14,721 nucleotides of DNA from Methanoculleus sp. (GTDB lineage: Archaea > Halobacteriota > Methanomicrobia > Methanomicrobiales > Methanoculleaceae): positions 1 through 14,721 of the forward strand of contig JAQVVW010000004.1 in the NCBI GenBank assembly GCA_028698765.1. Reading direction: 5' to 3'. The translations under genes and the position numbers were made by a program. The notes beneath the pieces were generated by a model. The model ran no database searches and was not told the DNA's origin. It was given only the letters and a program-made list of their open reading frames with translations. Positions within the stretch are counted from its first letter, which is position 1. Each line of letters begins with the position of its first letter. Shown piece after piece: positions 6,601 through 13,866 of the stretch.

Positions 6601-7803
6601 TCAAACCACGAACAACTGCCCGAGCTCCACCTTCTGCCAGTCCCGGTCCACGACCTTCATCCAGAGCGTACGGGTCGCCGGGGCAAAGACCACCTGGTGA
6701 TCCGACGAGTACGGCATACCCTCAAGCATGCTGTGCCGGAATGTCGCTCCCCCGTCCTCCAGCAGCACGTCGCGGATTGCCACCATCCGTTCGCCGTCGA
6801 TCGATCCCTTGCTCTCCTCGGCGAGGCGGAGCAGGTTCTCGTACCGCGAGGTCGAGTGCTCCGCCGGAGGCGCTGCAAGCCGCCACGACGGGTCCACGAA
6901 GTGGTTTGCGGCCGCGATCACGCCCGTGCCCTCCCGGCGCTTGATATCGTAGACGGTCTCCTCGTAGGAGTAGGCCCTGTCCGGTCCTGCCGCGTTCACG
7001 ATCCAGGCGCAGTCCGCACGGGTGGTCATGATCCCGGCATCGAGCCCGTCCATATCGGAGTAGTCGAGCATAAGCCGGAAGAACTCCCCAATGAGGTCGG
7101 GTCTCCCGGCAATCTCAAGTTCACCGCCGGAATCCGCCGCGTTATCGTCGGCGACAAAAAGCCCGGCGCTGTTCATCAGCGTCTCGGGACGCGCCCCGGC
7201 CGGGCCGAAGGTCGCGACGCCGTTGCTCCCGTCGGTCGGGTTGTAGATCGCGAGGGTGTAGTAGGGGTAGAAGACCGAGAAGACGTCGGGCAGGTCGTAG
7301 TTCCGGGAGAGGACCACCGAACCGTCCGGGGTGTAGTTGCCCCATACCGCCATGAAAGAGCACCCTGCCTTCGCCCCGTAGGTTATGAGGTAGACGATCG
7401 GGCCTTCGTAGAGGATATCGACCTCATCCCGGGTGAGGCCGGATGTCTCTGCGATGCCGGCCCGGATCTCCTTCATGCGCTTCGCCTGGAGCGCCGTTGC
7501 CGTTGTAGCGAACTCGCCGATCTCCGCCTCCGTGTAGCCTGAAGCCGTGAAGTGGGAGCGGAGCATCGCGTACTCTTCCTGGAGTTCGTCCTTCATCAGG
7601 GCGCCGTACTGCCGTCCCATCTCCCGGTAGGTGCCGGAGAGGACGACGACATGATACGCTCCTGCCTCGTAGCGTGTGCCGTTGCCGGACGTGGCAACCT
7701 GTTTCAGCCCGGTATCGGCCGCCCCCGCATTTTCCGAAGTGAGGACGATCGCCGTCGCCGGGACCACAAGCGCCAGTGCGATGAGGAGGTACAACAGTCT
7801 CAT
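6601..7803 (-). CDS. Secreted C45-type Ntn-hydrolase (penicillin/acyl-CoA acyltransferase-like)
   Basis: A 400-residue protein beginning MRLLYLLIALALVVPATA, a clear signal peptide or N-terminal anchor. Family signs: SGTYREMGRQYGALMKDEL near the mature N-terminus; AGCSFMAVWGNYTPDGSVVL with Cys148 as the likely nucleophile freed by self-cleavage; then SRNYDLPD, a long mixed region, and SSDHQVVFAPATRTLWMKV near the end. Known C45 proteins are Ntn-hydrolases that act on amide bonds, such as fungal isopenicillin N acyltransferase. The substrate here is unknown and it probably works outside the cell. An upstream in-frame ATG at 7854 would bury the signal peptide, so 7803 is preferred. It is convergent with purQ and divergent from the kai genes. 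Confidence 0.8.
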   Translation of the reverse strand: MRLLYLLIALALVVPATAIVLTSENAGAADTGLKQVATSGNGTRYEAGAYHVVVLSGTYREMGRQYGALMKDELQEEYAMLRSHFTASGYTEAEIGEFATTATALQAKRMKEIRAGIAETSGLTRDEVDILYEGPIVYLITYGAKAGCSFMAVWGNYTPDGSVVLSRNYDLPDVFSVFYPYYTLAIYNPTDGSNGVATFGPAGARPETLMNSAGLFVADDNAADSGGELEIAGRPDLIGEFFRLMLDYSDMDGLDAGIMTTRADCAWIVNAAGPDRAYSYEETVYDIKRREGTGVIAAANHFVDPSWRLAAPPAEHSTSRYENLLRLAEESKGSIDGERMVAIRDVLLEDGGATFRHSMLEGMPYSSDHQVVFAPATRTLWMKVVDRDWQKVELGQLFVV

Positions 7804-7825
7804 GAGGAGATCTCCACACTCCACC

Positions 7826-7834
7826 GAATAAACC
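7826..7834 (-). promoter_or_regulatory. TATA-like element for the C45 hydrolase gene
   Basis: On the minus strand this reads GGTTTATTC. It is centred about 27 bases before the ATG at 7803, so the transcript would be leaderless or nearly so. A second AT-rich element (GTTTAAGC, about 7837-7844) would allow a short leader holding GGAG. Confidence 0.4.
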
Positions 7835-8077
7835 TGCTTAAACTGTTTGAGCATGGTCTTTCCTGGCTCCTGCCCCTCTACCGCATCTTGTCCCCGGCCC
7901 GGGGAGCATCCGGGAGCCCACTCGATCCGGGTCGGGAACGGCACCAGACTTCCTGCAGAAAAGCGGGTTGCACAACGGAATCAAAGCCGGTATCGGCCGC
8001 CCGCAGAACTGTGGCAGGGCGATGCATCGACCGGTGACGGAAAGTTTGAGATAGTAGGGAGAAAAAAAGGAAGTACG

Positions 8078-8398
8078 ATGAGTACGTATCAGGAGACGGC
8101 CGGGGAGGAGAACGGAGGGGTATGGGAGTTGCGGCTCTACGTCGCAGGCCAGACCCCGAAGTCGCTCGCAGCATTCGCGAACCTGAAGAAGTTCTGCGAG
8201 GAGCATCTTGCCGGCCGATACCGGATCGAGGTGATCGATCTCGTCGAACAGCCTCAGCTCGCGAGAGACGACCAGATCTTTGCCGTCCCCACGCTGGTCC
8301 GGAAACTTCCTGAGCCCTTACGAAAGATCATCGGCGATCTCTCGAACACCGAGAAGGTTCTGGTCGGCCTCGATATACGGCCGGGGAATAAAACCTAA
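8078..8398 (+). CDS. kaiB: KaiB-family protein, first copy (keeps fold-switch Asp)
   Basis: A 106-residue protein nearly the length of cyanobacterial KaiB. Family signatures in order: [52 protein letters not shown] and EKVLVGLDI. In cyanobacteria KaiB switches fold to bind the CI ring of KaiC and to compete with the kinase SasA. Residues corresponding to Gly88-Leu89-Asp90 of Synechococcus KaiB are present as Gly97-Leu98-Asp99. The ATG at 8078 is preceded by AGGAAG. The open frame runs upstream to 7847, but that part shows no conserved sequence. It leads a tight cluster: kaiB copy two starts 11 bases downstream. It differs from copy two mainly by a short N-terminus and the retained Asp. Confidence 0.93.
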   Translation: MSTYQETAGEENGGVWELRLYVAGQTPKSLAAFANLKKFCEEHLAGRYRIEVIDLVEQPQLARDDQIFAVPTLVRKLPEPLRKIIGDLSNTEKVLVGLDIRPGNKT

Positions 8399-8409
8399 AT
8401 CTCAGGGGG

Positions 8410-8766
8410 GTGAGCGACGAGAGCGACAACCAGGACCGGGGCAGGCGGTTGACCACGGAAGAATTCGAGGCGGCACTGAAGAGTGCGGACTCCCGCTACA
8501 TCCTGCGGCTCTACGTAGCCGGGATGACCCCGCGGTCACAGAGGGCGATCGAGAACATCAAGAACATCTTTGAGACGAGCTACAAAGGGAGTTACGATCT
8601 CGAGGTTATCGACATCTACCAGCACCCCGAACTGGCAAAAGATGCCCAGATCCTCGCGGTGCCCATGCTCATCAAGCAGCTTCCCCTGCCCATCAAGAGG
8701 TTGATCGGGGAGATGTCGGACGAAGATCGCGTCCTTGTCGGGCTCGGGATCAAACAGCTGGAGTGA
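8410..8766 (+). CDS. kaiB: KaiB-family protein, second copy (fold-switch Asp replaced by Gly)
   Basis: A 118-residue paralogue of the preceding gene, starting at GTG. After a 28-residue polar, charged N-terminal extension come YILRLYVAGMTPRSQRAIEN, YDLEVIDIYQHPELAKD, LAVPMLIKQLPLPIKRLIGE and RVLVGLGI. The core aligns throughout with cyanobacterial KaiB, but the position of Asp90 is Gly113 (VGLG instead of VGLD). That site controls fold switching in cyanobacterial KaiB, so the equilibrium or partner choice may differ. Its stop (TGA 8764-8766) overlaps a GTG start of the histidine kinase gene by three bases within GTGA, suggesting translational coupling. Divergence between the two copies points to separate jobs rather than a recent duplication. 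Confidence 0.92.
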   Translation: MSDESDNQDRGRRLTTEEFEAALKSADSRYILRLYVAGMTPRSQRAIENIKNIFETSYKGSYDLEVIDIYQHPELAKDAQILAVPMLIKQLPLPIKRLIGEMSDEDRVLVGLGIKQLE

Positions 8767-10469
8767 CTGTGCGCTCCACCGGAAACTACCCTCCAGGTAA
8801 CTCACCCAACATGAACATTCCCCGATTACCGCGAGAGGAAGAACTCCTCCGCGTGCTGGAAGAACTCTATGGAGGCTTTACGGAGGCCGAAGAGACCCTC
8901 TCGGCGATCCGGAGGGGGGAGGTCGATGCCTTCCTCGTCTCCACGGACGAGGGCGAGAAGGTCTATACCTTAAACACCGCCGAACACCCCTACCGTGTAC
9001 TCGTCGAGCAGATGCGGGAAGGGGCCGCGACGCTCTCCACCGACGGCACCATCCTCTACTGCAACGAATCGTTCGCCCGGCTTCTCGGCATGCCCCATCA
9101 GAGCCTGATGGGAGAGTCGATCCACGCCTTCATCGCTCCGGCCGGCGCGGAGAGGCTCCGGAGAATAATGGAGGGCGGGAACCCCTCCGGCACCGCAGGC
9201 GAGAGCACGCTCCAGGCGCACGGCGGGGACCTGGTGCCGGTGCATCTTTCCCTGAAACTCCTGCAGATGGACGGGCTGCAGGTCTTCTCCCTGGTTGCCA
9301 CAGACCTGACCGAGCAGAAGCAGTCGGAGGAACTTCTCAGGAGAGCCTACGCCGAACTCGAGACCCGGGTGAAAGAGCGGACCGCCGAGCTTGCCAGGTC
9401 CAACCGGGCCCTGCGCGAGAGCGAGGAGCGGCTGGCGATGGCTCTCGATGCCGCCAGTCTCGCACCCTGGGATCTCGATCTCGTCTCCGGAGATGCCATT
9501 CCCTCCGACGCGCTGGCGAAGTTCTGGGGCGTTCCCGATGCCGGCGCACTGCGGGCTCAGGCCGACTGGAAGGCTTTCGTGGTGCAGCAGGACCTGCCCC
9601 GGATCCAGCAGGCCATCGAAGAGGCGATCGCCGGGAACGGCGAGTTCCAGATCGAGTACCGCATCCGCCGCCCCCCCGACGGCTCGGTCCGGTGGATGGG
9701 AGCCCAGGGCCTGGTGCGCCGGGACCCGGAAGGGCGGCCTCATCGCCTCATCGGCGTAGTCGCCGACGTCACCGAGCAGAAGCGTGCTGAGGAAGAACGG
9801 GCCAGGTTTCATGACGAACTCAAGAGTGCGCACCGGGAGGCGAACCTCTACCTGGATATCCTGACGCATGACATCGGTAACACCGAGAACGTCTCGAACC
9901 TCTATGCCGAGCTGCTCCTTTCCATCCTCGACGGTGAAGCTGCCGATTATGCGGCGAAACTCCAGCGTAGCGTCAGGAAGAGCATCGAGATCCTTGGCCT
10001 CGTTTCGAAGATCCGGCGGATCCATACCGGACCGCCCGATATCCGGCCGGTCGATCTCGATGCGATCATCCGCGATGAGATTCACCGGTATCCTGATGGC
10101 AGCATCGACTACACCGGCGCTTCATCTCTCGTGCTGGGTGACGAACTCCTCCCGGAGGTCTTCTCAAACCTGATCGGCAACGCCATCAAGCACGGCGGTC
10201 CCGACGTCGCGATCACCATCCGGACGGAGGATGCAGACGGGTTTGTGCGGGTAATGGTGGCGGATACCGGTCCTGGTGTTCCGGATGCCGATAAGGAGGC
10301 GATCTTCCACCGCTATGAGAAGAAGCAGCGAGGCGTCGGCGAGGGGCTCGGGCTCTACCTGGCCCGGATCCTGGTCGAGCGTTACGGCGGCAGGATCTGG
10401 GCCACCGATCGGGTGCCTGGCCGCCCGGAGTGCGGCGCAGCATTCCTGTTCACGCTGAGAAAGGCCTGA
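8763..10469 (+). CDS. PAS-PAS histidine kinase coupled to kaiB
   Basis: A 568-residue soluble kinase with no membrane segments. Domains: a helical N-terminal segment (about 22-70) often seen before PAS domains in hybrid kinases; PAS 1 (about 76-184); a coiled coil with KERTAELARSNRALRESEER (203-222); PAS 2 (about 223-340); a dimerisation/phosphoacceptor region with LDILTHDIGNTENVSNLYAE, His369 being the likely phosphorylated residue; and a HATPase domain with an N box (SNLIGNAIKHGG), VADTGPGVPD and GEGLGLYLARI. No receiver domain or DNA-binding domain is attached, and no response regulator gene is in the window. The GTG at 8763 overlaps the kaiB stop; an ATG at 8811 (residue 17) is an alternative start. 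Unlike SasA, it has no KaiB-like domain. The HDIGN box is the type common in methanogen kinases. A role in clock output or input is inferred from position only. Confidence 0.88.
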   Translation: MTVRSTGNYPPGNSPNMNIPRLPREEELLRVLEELYGGFTEAEETLSAIRRGEVDAFLVSTDEGEKVYTLNTAEHPYRVLVEQMREGAATLSTDGTILYCNESFARLLGMPHQSLMGESIHAFIAPAGAERLRRIMEGGNPSGTAGESTLQAHGGDLVPVHLSLKLLQMDGLQVFSLVATDLTEQKQSEELLRRAYAELETRVKERTAELARSNRALRESEERLAMALDAASLAPWDLDLVSGDAIPSDALAKFWGVPDAGALRAQADWKAFVVQQDLPRIQQAIEEAIAGNGEFQIEYRIRRPPDGSVRWMGAQGLVRRDPEGRPHRLIGVVADVTEQKRAEEERARFHDELKSAHREANLYLDILTHDIGNTENVSNLYAELLLSILDGEAADYAAKLQRSVRKSIEILGLVSKIRRIHTGPPDIRPVDLDAIIRDEIHRYPDGSIDYTGASSLVLGDELLPEVFSNLIGNAIKHGGPDVAITIRTEDADGFVRVMVADTGPGVPDADKEAIFHRYEKKQRGVGEGLGLYLARILVERYGGRIWATDRVPGRPECGAAFLFTLRKA

Positions 10470-10602
10470 ACGCTGCGCCGGGTCCCGCACCGGGAAGACT
10501 CTGGGTGAGATTGTGTCTCTGCGCGGCTCGATCGGGGATACGGCTCTCTCCGGGCGTCTTATACGGGATAAAGAAGCACCGGGCCGCCGGATTTCGGGTT
10601 AA

Positions 10603-10610
10603 TTTATATG
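10603..10610 (+). promoter_or_regulatory. TATA box of kaiC
   Basis: TTTATATG, preceded by GGGTTAA, is a good archaeal BRE/TATA combination. Its centre lies about 28 bases before the ATG at 10635, predicting a start of transcription around 10631 and a nearly leaderless kaiC mRNA. The box overlaps the upstream ATG at 10608, which would therefore not be in the transcript. The remaining gap 10470-10602 shows no other clear element. Confidence 0.6.
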
Positions 10611-10634
10611 GTACATACGGATCATCAAGAGAAT

Positions 10635-12398
10635 ATGGATCGGGTTGCAGGTGCTCCGGCACCGTCCGGAGACACCGAGTTCGCTCTGGCAAAGGTGCCG
10701 AGCGGCATCCAGGGCCTTGACGAGATCACCACCGGCGGGCTCCCAAAGGGGCGGCCGACGCTTGTCGTCGGAAAAGCCGGGAGCGGGAAGACGCTCTTTG
10801 CCATGCAGTTCCTGGTGAGCGGGGCGGTGCAGTACGATGAACCCGGCGTCTTCGTCTCTTTTGAGGAGACAGCGGAGGATCTGGTCAAGAACGTCCACTC
10901 TCTCGGCTTCGACCTCCCCCGGCAGATCGCGGAGGAGAAACTCGCGATCGACTACGTCCGGATCGAGATGAGCGAGATCGAGGAGACCGGCGAGTACAAC
11001 CTCGACGGACTCTTCATCAGACTCGCCTATGCGATCGACTCCATCGGGGCGAAACGCGTGGCGCTCGATACCATCGAGGTCCTCTTCTCCGGTCTCTCGA
11101 ACGAGGGTATCATCCGGGCCGAGCTCCGCCGGCTCTTCTCCTGGCTCAAGGAGAAGGGTGTCACGGCGATCGTGACCGGCGAGAGCGGCCAGGGCGAAAG
11201 CCTGACCCGGCACGGCCTGGAGGAGTACGTCTCCGACGCCGTCATCTTCCTCGACCACCGGGTGACCGACCAGATCTCGACCCGGCGCCTGCGCATCGTC
11301 AAGTACCGCGGCTCCACCCACGGCACGAACGAGTACCCGTTCCTGATCACGGGGAACGAAGGTATCGTCATCATGCCGGTCACCACCCTCGGCCTCGAGC
11401 ACGAAGCCCTCGAAGACCGGATCTCCAGCGGCATTGAACGGCTCGATGCAATGCTCGACGGCAGGGGTTACTACCGGGGATCAAGCGTTCTGGTATCCGG
11501 CACGCCGGGCAGCGGCAAGACGAGTTTCGCCGCTGCCTTCGCAGATGCGGCCTGCAGGCGGGGTGAGCGGTGTCTCTACTTCGCCTTTGAAGAGTCGCCG
11601 GGCCAGATCGTCCGGAACATGCGGTCAATCGGGATCGACCTTCAGCCCTGGATTGACGCCGGATGCCTCGTAATCCGCTCTTCCCGCCCGACGGCATACG
11701 GCCTTGAGACGCACCTTGCCGCCATGCTCCGGGATGTGCAGATCTTGCGGCCCGACGCGGTTGTCGTTGACCCCATATCGAGCCTCATCTCGGTGAGCAG
11801 CGAAGCAGACGCAAAGGGGATGTTGATCCGGTTCGTCGACTATCTCAAGGTCAACCATATCACCGGGCTCTTCACCGACCTGACGCGGGCAGAAGGATCT
11901 CTTGAAAAGACGAGGATCGAGATATCATCGCTGATGGATTCATGGATCCTCCTCAAGTTCATCGAGTCCGGCGGCGAGCGGAACCGGGGCCTGTATGTCC
12001 TGAAGTCCCGGGGCATGGCGCACTCCAACCAGGTCCGGGAGGTCATCATCACCGGTGAGGGGATCGATCTCGCGGACGTCTACCTCGGGCCGGGCGGGGT
12101 GTTGACCGGTTCGGCGCGCTACATCAGGGAGATGGAGGAGGAGGCGGAGATTCGGAACCGCGAGGACGAACTCCGGGTCCGGCAGATCGAGGCCGACCGG
12201 AAGCGGAAGGTGCTCGAGGCCCGGATCGCAGCCCTTCAGGTGGAGTGCCGGGGGGTGCAGACGGAGTTCGACCGGTTCTCGCGGGAACTGGACCGTAAGA
12301 GCCAGGCCCGGTCCAGGGAGAGAGGGCACCTTGCCCACATACGGAGGGCGGACAAAACGGCAGGGAATGTCCGGCGGGAATCTGATCCGGAACAATGA
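10635..12398 (+). CDS. kaiC: KaiC, double-domain clock-type ATPase/kinase with C-terminal coiled-coil tail
   Basis: A 587-residue tandem RecA-like protein. The CI domain has Walker A GKAGSGKT (46-53) and the catalytic pair in SFEE (Glu77, Glu78). The CII domain has Walker A GTPGSGKT (289-296) and AFEES (Glu319, Glu320). The phosphosite region reads TRIEISSLMD, giving Thr426, Ser431 and Ser432; these numbers coincide with T426, S431 and T432 of Synechococcus KaiC from memory of that protein. Ser432 replaces Thr, as in KaiC2-type homologues. After GGVLTGSARY comes a strongly charged helix-rich tail (about 497-587) that replaces the KaiA-binding tail. KaiC ATPase and autokinase cycles form the core of the cyanobacterial clock. 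The start at 10635 is chosen because the TATA box overlaps the in-frame ATG at 10608; the longer form would be 596 residues. It lies downstream of kaiB-kaiB-kinase, on the same strand but with its own promoter. Confidence 0.93.
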   Translation: MDRVAGAPAPSGDTEFALAKVPSGIQGLDEITTGGLPKGRPTLVVGKAGSGKTLFAMQFLVSGAVQYDEPGVFVSFEETAEDLVKNVHSLGFDLPRQIAEEKLAIDYVRIEMSEIEETGEYNLDGLFIRLAYAIDSIGAKRVALDTIEVLFSGLSNEGIIRAELRRLFSWLKEKGVTAIVTGESGQGESLTRHGLEEYVSDAVIFLDHRVTDQISTRRLRIVKYRGSTHGTNEYPFLITGNEGIVIMPVTTLGLEHEALEDRISSGIERLDAMLDGRGYYRGSSVLVSGTPGSGKTSFAAAFADAACRRGERCLYFAFEESPGQIVRNMRSIGIDLQPWIDAGCLVIRSSRPTAYGLETHLAAMLRDVQILRPDAVVVDPISSLISVSSEADAKGMLIRFVDYLKVNHITGLFTDLTRAEGSLEKTRIEISSLMDSWILLKFIESGGERNRGLYVLKSRGMAHSNQVREVIITGEGIDLADVYLGPGGVLTGSARYIREMEEEAEIRNREDELRVRQIEADRKRKVLEARIAALQVECRGVQTEFDRFSRELDRKSQARSRERGHLAHIRRADKTAGNVRRESDPEQ

Positions 12399-12508
12399 GT
12401 TGCGATGGCGAGGAGTTCCGGGAACCGCCACCGTTGCGATGACCGGCCCTCTCCGGTCCCGCCCGTTGCCGCCCGACGGCGAAGACTCTCCTCCCTGCCA
12501 ATCGCAAC
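12399..12508. repeat. Three copies of GTTGCGAT (two direct, one inverted) after kaiC
   Basis: GTTGCGAT occurs at 12399-12406 and 12433-12440, and its reverse complement ATCGCAAC at 12501-12508, just before the TATA-like CTATATTATTC. The first or second copy can pair with the third. A 6-bp hairpin, GACCGG (12441-12446) with CCGGTC (12453-12458), lies between and may help end kaiC transcription. The inverted copy next to the promoter of the following gene could be an operator; this is speculative. Confidence 0.45.
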
Positions 12509-12518
12509 TATATTATTC
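12508..12518 (+). promoter_or_regulatory. TATA-like promoter of the small unknown gene
   Basis: CTATATTATTC lies about 25 bases before a predicted transcription start near 12537-12540, giving a leader of about 20 bases that contains the Shine-Dalgarno sequence GGAGGA (12545-12550). This arrangement favours a translation start at about 12557. Confidence 0.5.
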
Positions 12519-12556
12519 TCCGTAGCGAATAGTTCGCCGGAACCGGAGGAGCAGCC

Positions 12557-12904
12557 ACGAAGATCAGGGTCACCCGCTGTTTTGCAGAAGAGGGCGCCGA
12601 TACGCCCGCAGTCCTGGAAGTCGAGGTGAGCCAGGGCGACGTCCCCTCGGCAGACGAGATCCTCTCGTTTGCGTCCATGCACGGTGATTTCGTCTGCATA
12701 TCCGACCGTATCTTCCGCCGGTTCGAGATCCTTCTCCCGCCGGAGAGCCGTCTTGAGATCCTCAAAGACGCGCTTCTCCAGATCGTGTACCTCGAACGTG
12801 AAGGCTCCACGAGCGAAGGACTCAACCCTTATGAGGTGGAGGACTTCATCGACACCCTGGAGCGGACCCGGCAGAAGGTGCTGGGCGAGGACGAAAGATC
12901 CTGA
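12557..12904 (+). CDS. Small acidic protein of unknown function, apparent ACG start
   Basis: The frame is open from a TAG at 12530-12532 to the stop at 12902-12904. It contains no ATG or TTG before the core of the protein; the first standard start is GTG at 12626 (92 residues). However, a TATA-like box at 12508-12518 and a perfect GGAGGA at 12545-12550 are placed exactly for initiation at 12557, which is ACG. From there the protein (115 residues) would begin [M][20 protein letters not shown], a natural-looking start. The rest includes [40 protein letters not shown] and [20 protein letters not shown]; it is rich in acidic residues and helices, with no membrane segment. No family is recognised. 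It lies between kaiC and a DNA methyltransferase. Confidence 0.65.
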   Translation, partial: TKIRVTRCFAEEGADTPAVLEVEVSQGDVPSADEILSFASMHGDFVCISDRIFRRFEILLPPESRLEILKDALLQIVYLEREGSTSEGLNPYEVEDFIDTLERTRQKVLGEDERS

Positions 12905-12954
12905 CACCCGTCCCGGTTCGTTCACCTTTTTGCAGAAGACCGCGAACCTGTAAT

Positions 12955-13866
12955 ATGATCTGCGTGGCTGAAGAGGAGAGAAAGACGGACGGACCCGGCG
13001 GGCTTGCCACCAATACCATCCACACCATGGACTGCGTGGCGGGCATGCAGCGCCTCGCAGCAGGTTCGGTCGATATCATTGTCACGTCGCCGCCCTACAA
13101 CATCGGCAAGGAGTACCGGTCATACAACGACCGGCAGCCCCGTGAAGAGTATCTCGACTGGCTGGAGGAGGTCGCCGCCGGAGCGGCGCGGGTCCTCGCC
13201 GACGATGGTTCGTTCTTCCTCAACATCGGCGGCAAACCCCGGGACCCCTGGATACCCTTCGACGCCGTCCAGCGGTTCCGCTCCTGCTTCGAGCTGCAGA
13301 ACGTCATCCACTGGGTCAAGGCGATCGCGATCGAGAAGGAGGATGTGGGCTGCTATGAGAAGATCCTCGGCGATATCGCCGTCGGCCACTACCAGCCGGT
13401 GAACAGCGCCCGTTACCTGAGCCAGTGCCACGAGCACATATTCCACTTCACGAAGAAGGGCGATATCACCCTCGATAAGTTGGGGATCGGCGTGCCCTAC
13501 CAGGACAAGAGCAACATCGGCCGCTGGAAAGCGGCGGAGCGCGACCTCCGGGACCGGGGGAACACCTGGTTCATCCCCTACCGGACCATCCGTTCTTCCC
13601 GGCCGCACCCGACCAGTTTCCCGGAGAAGCTCCCGGAGATGTGCATCCGGCTCCACGGCTGCCGGCCGGGGACGCTGGTCCTCGACCCCTTCATGGGCAT
13701 CGGGAGCACGGCACTTGCGGCGCTTGCCCTCGGCGCGGACTACATCGGGTTTGAGATCGACCCGGACTACCGTGAGATCGCCGAGGCGCGGATTGCTGAA
13801 GCACGCCGCGAGATGGAACAGAAGACCGGCAGGCCTTATAACCCCACGCCCTCAACGGAAGAGTGA
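12955..13866 (+). CDS. Orphan site-specific DNA methyltransferase, beta class (likely N4-cytosine or N6-adenine)
   Basis: A 303-residue S-adenosylmethionine-dependent DNA methyltransferase. The catalytic motif IV TSPPYN (44-49) lies near the N-terminus and the AdoMet-binding motif [10 protein letters not shown] (from 244), near the C-terminus. That order defines the beta class. SPPY is common in N4-cytosine enzymes but also occurs in N6-adenine ones, so the target base is undecided. [16 protein letters not shown] (near 220) is a typical motif before motif I. No restriction endonuclease gene lies beside it, so it appears solitary, perhaps for gene regulation or protection. The ATG at 12955 lacks a Shine-Dalgarno sequence. 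The T-rich element at 12927-12931 is at a suitable distance for a leaderless transcript; GTG at 12964 is an alternative start. Confidence 0.9.
   Translation: MICVAEEERKTDGPGGLATNTIHTMDCVAGMQRLAAGSVDIIVTSPPYNIGKEYRSYNDRQPREEYLDWLEEVAAGAARVLADDGSFFLNIGGKPRDPWIPFDAVQRFRSCFELQNVIHWVKAIAIEKEDVGCYEKILGDIAVGHYQPVNSARYLSQCHEHIFHFTKKGDITLDKLGIGVPYQDKSNIGRWKAAERDLRDRGNTWFIPYRTIRSSRPHPTSFPEKLPEMCIRLHGCRPGTLVLDPFMGIGSTALAALALGADYIGFEIDPDYREIAEARIAEARREMEQKTGRPYNPTPSTEE

Noticed and set aside
7804..8077. Coding content (both strands) in the gap between the hydrolase and the first kaiB
   Set aside because: Several overlapping frames exist but none has a conserved sequence; the gap is best read as a divergent promoter region.
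10599..11402. 267-codon minus-strand frame opposite kaiC
   Set aside because: Antisense shadow of the KaiC CI domain with no recognisable motif.
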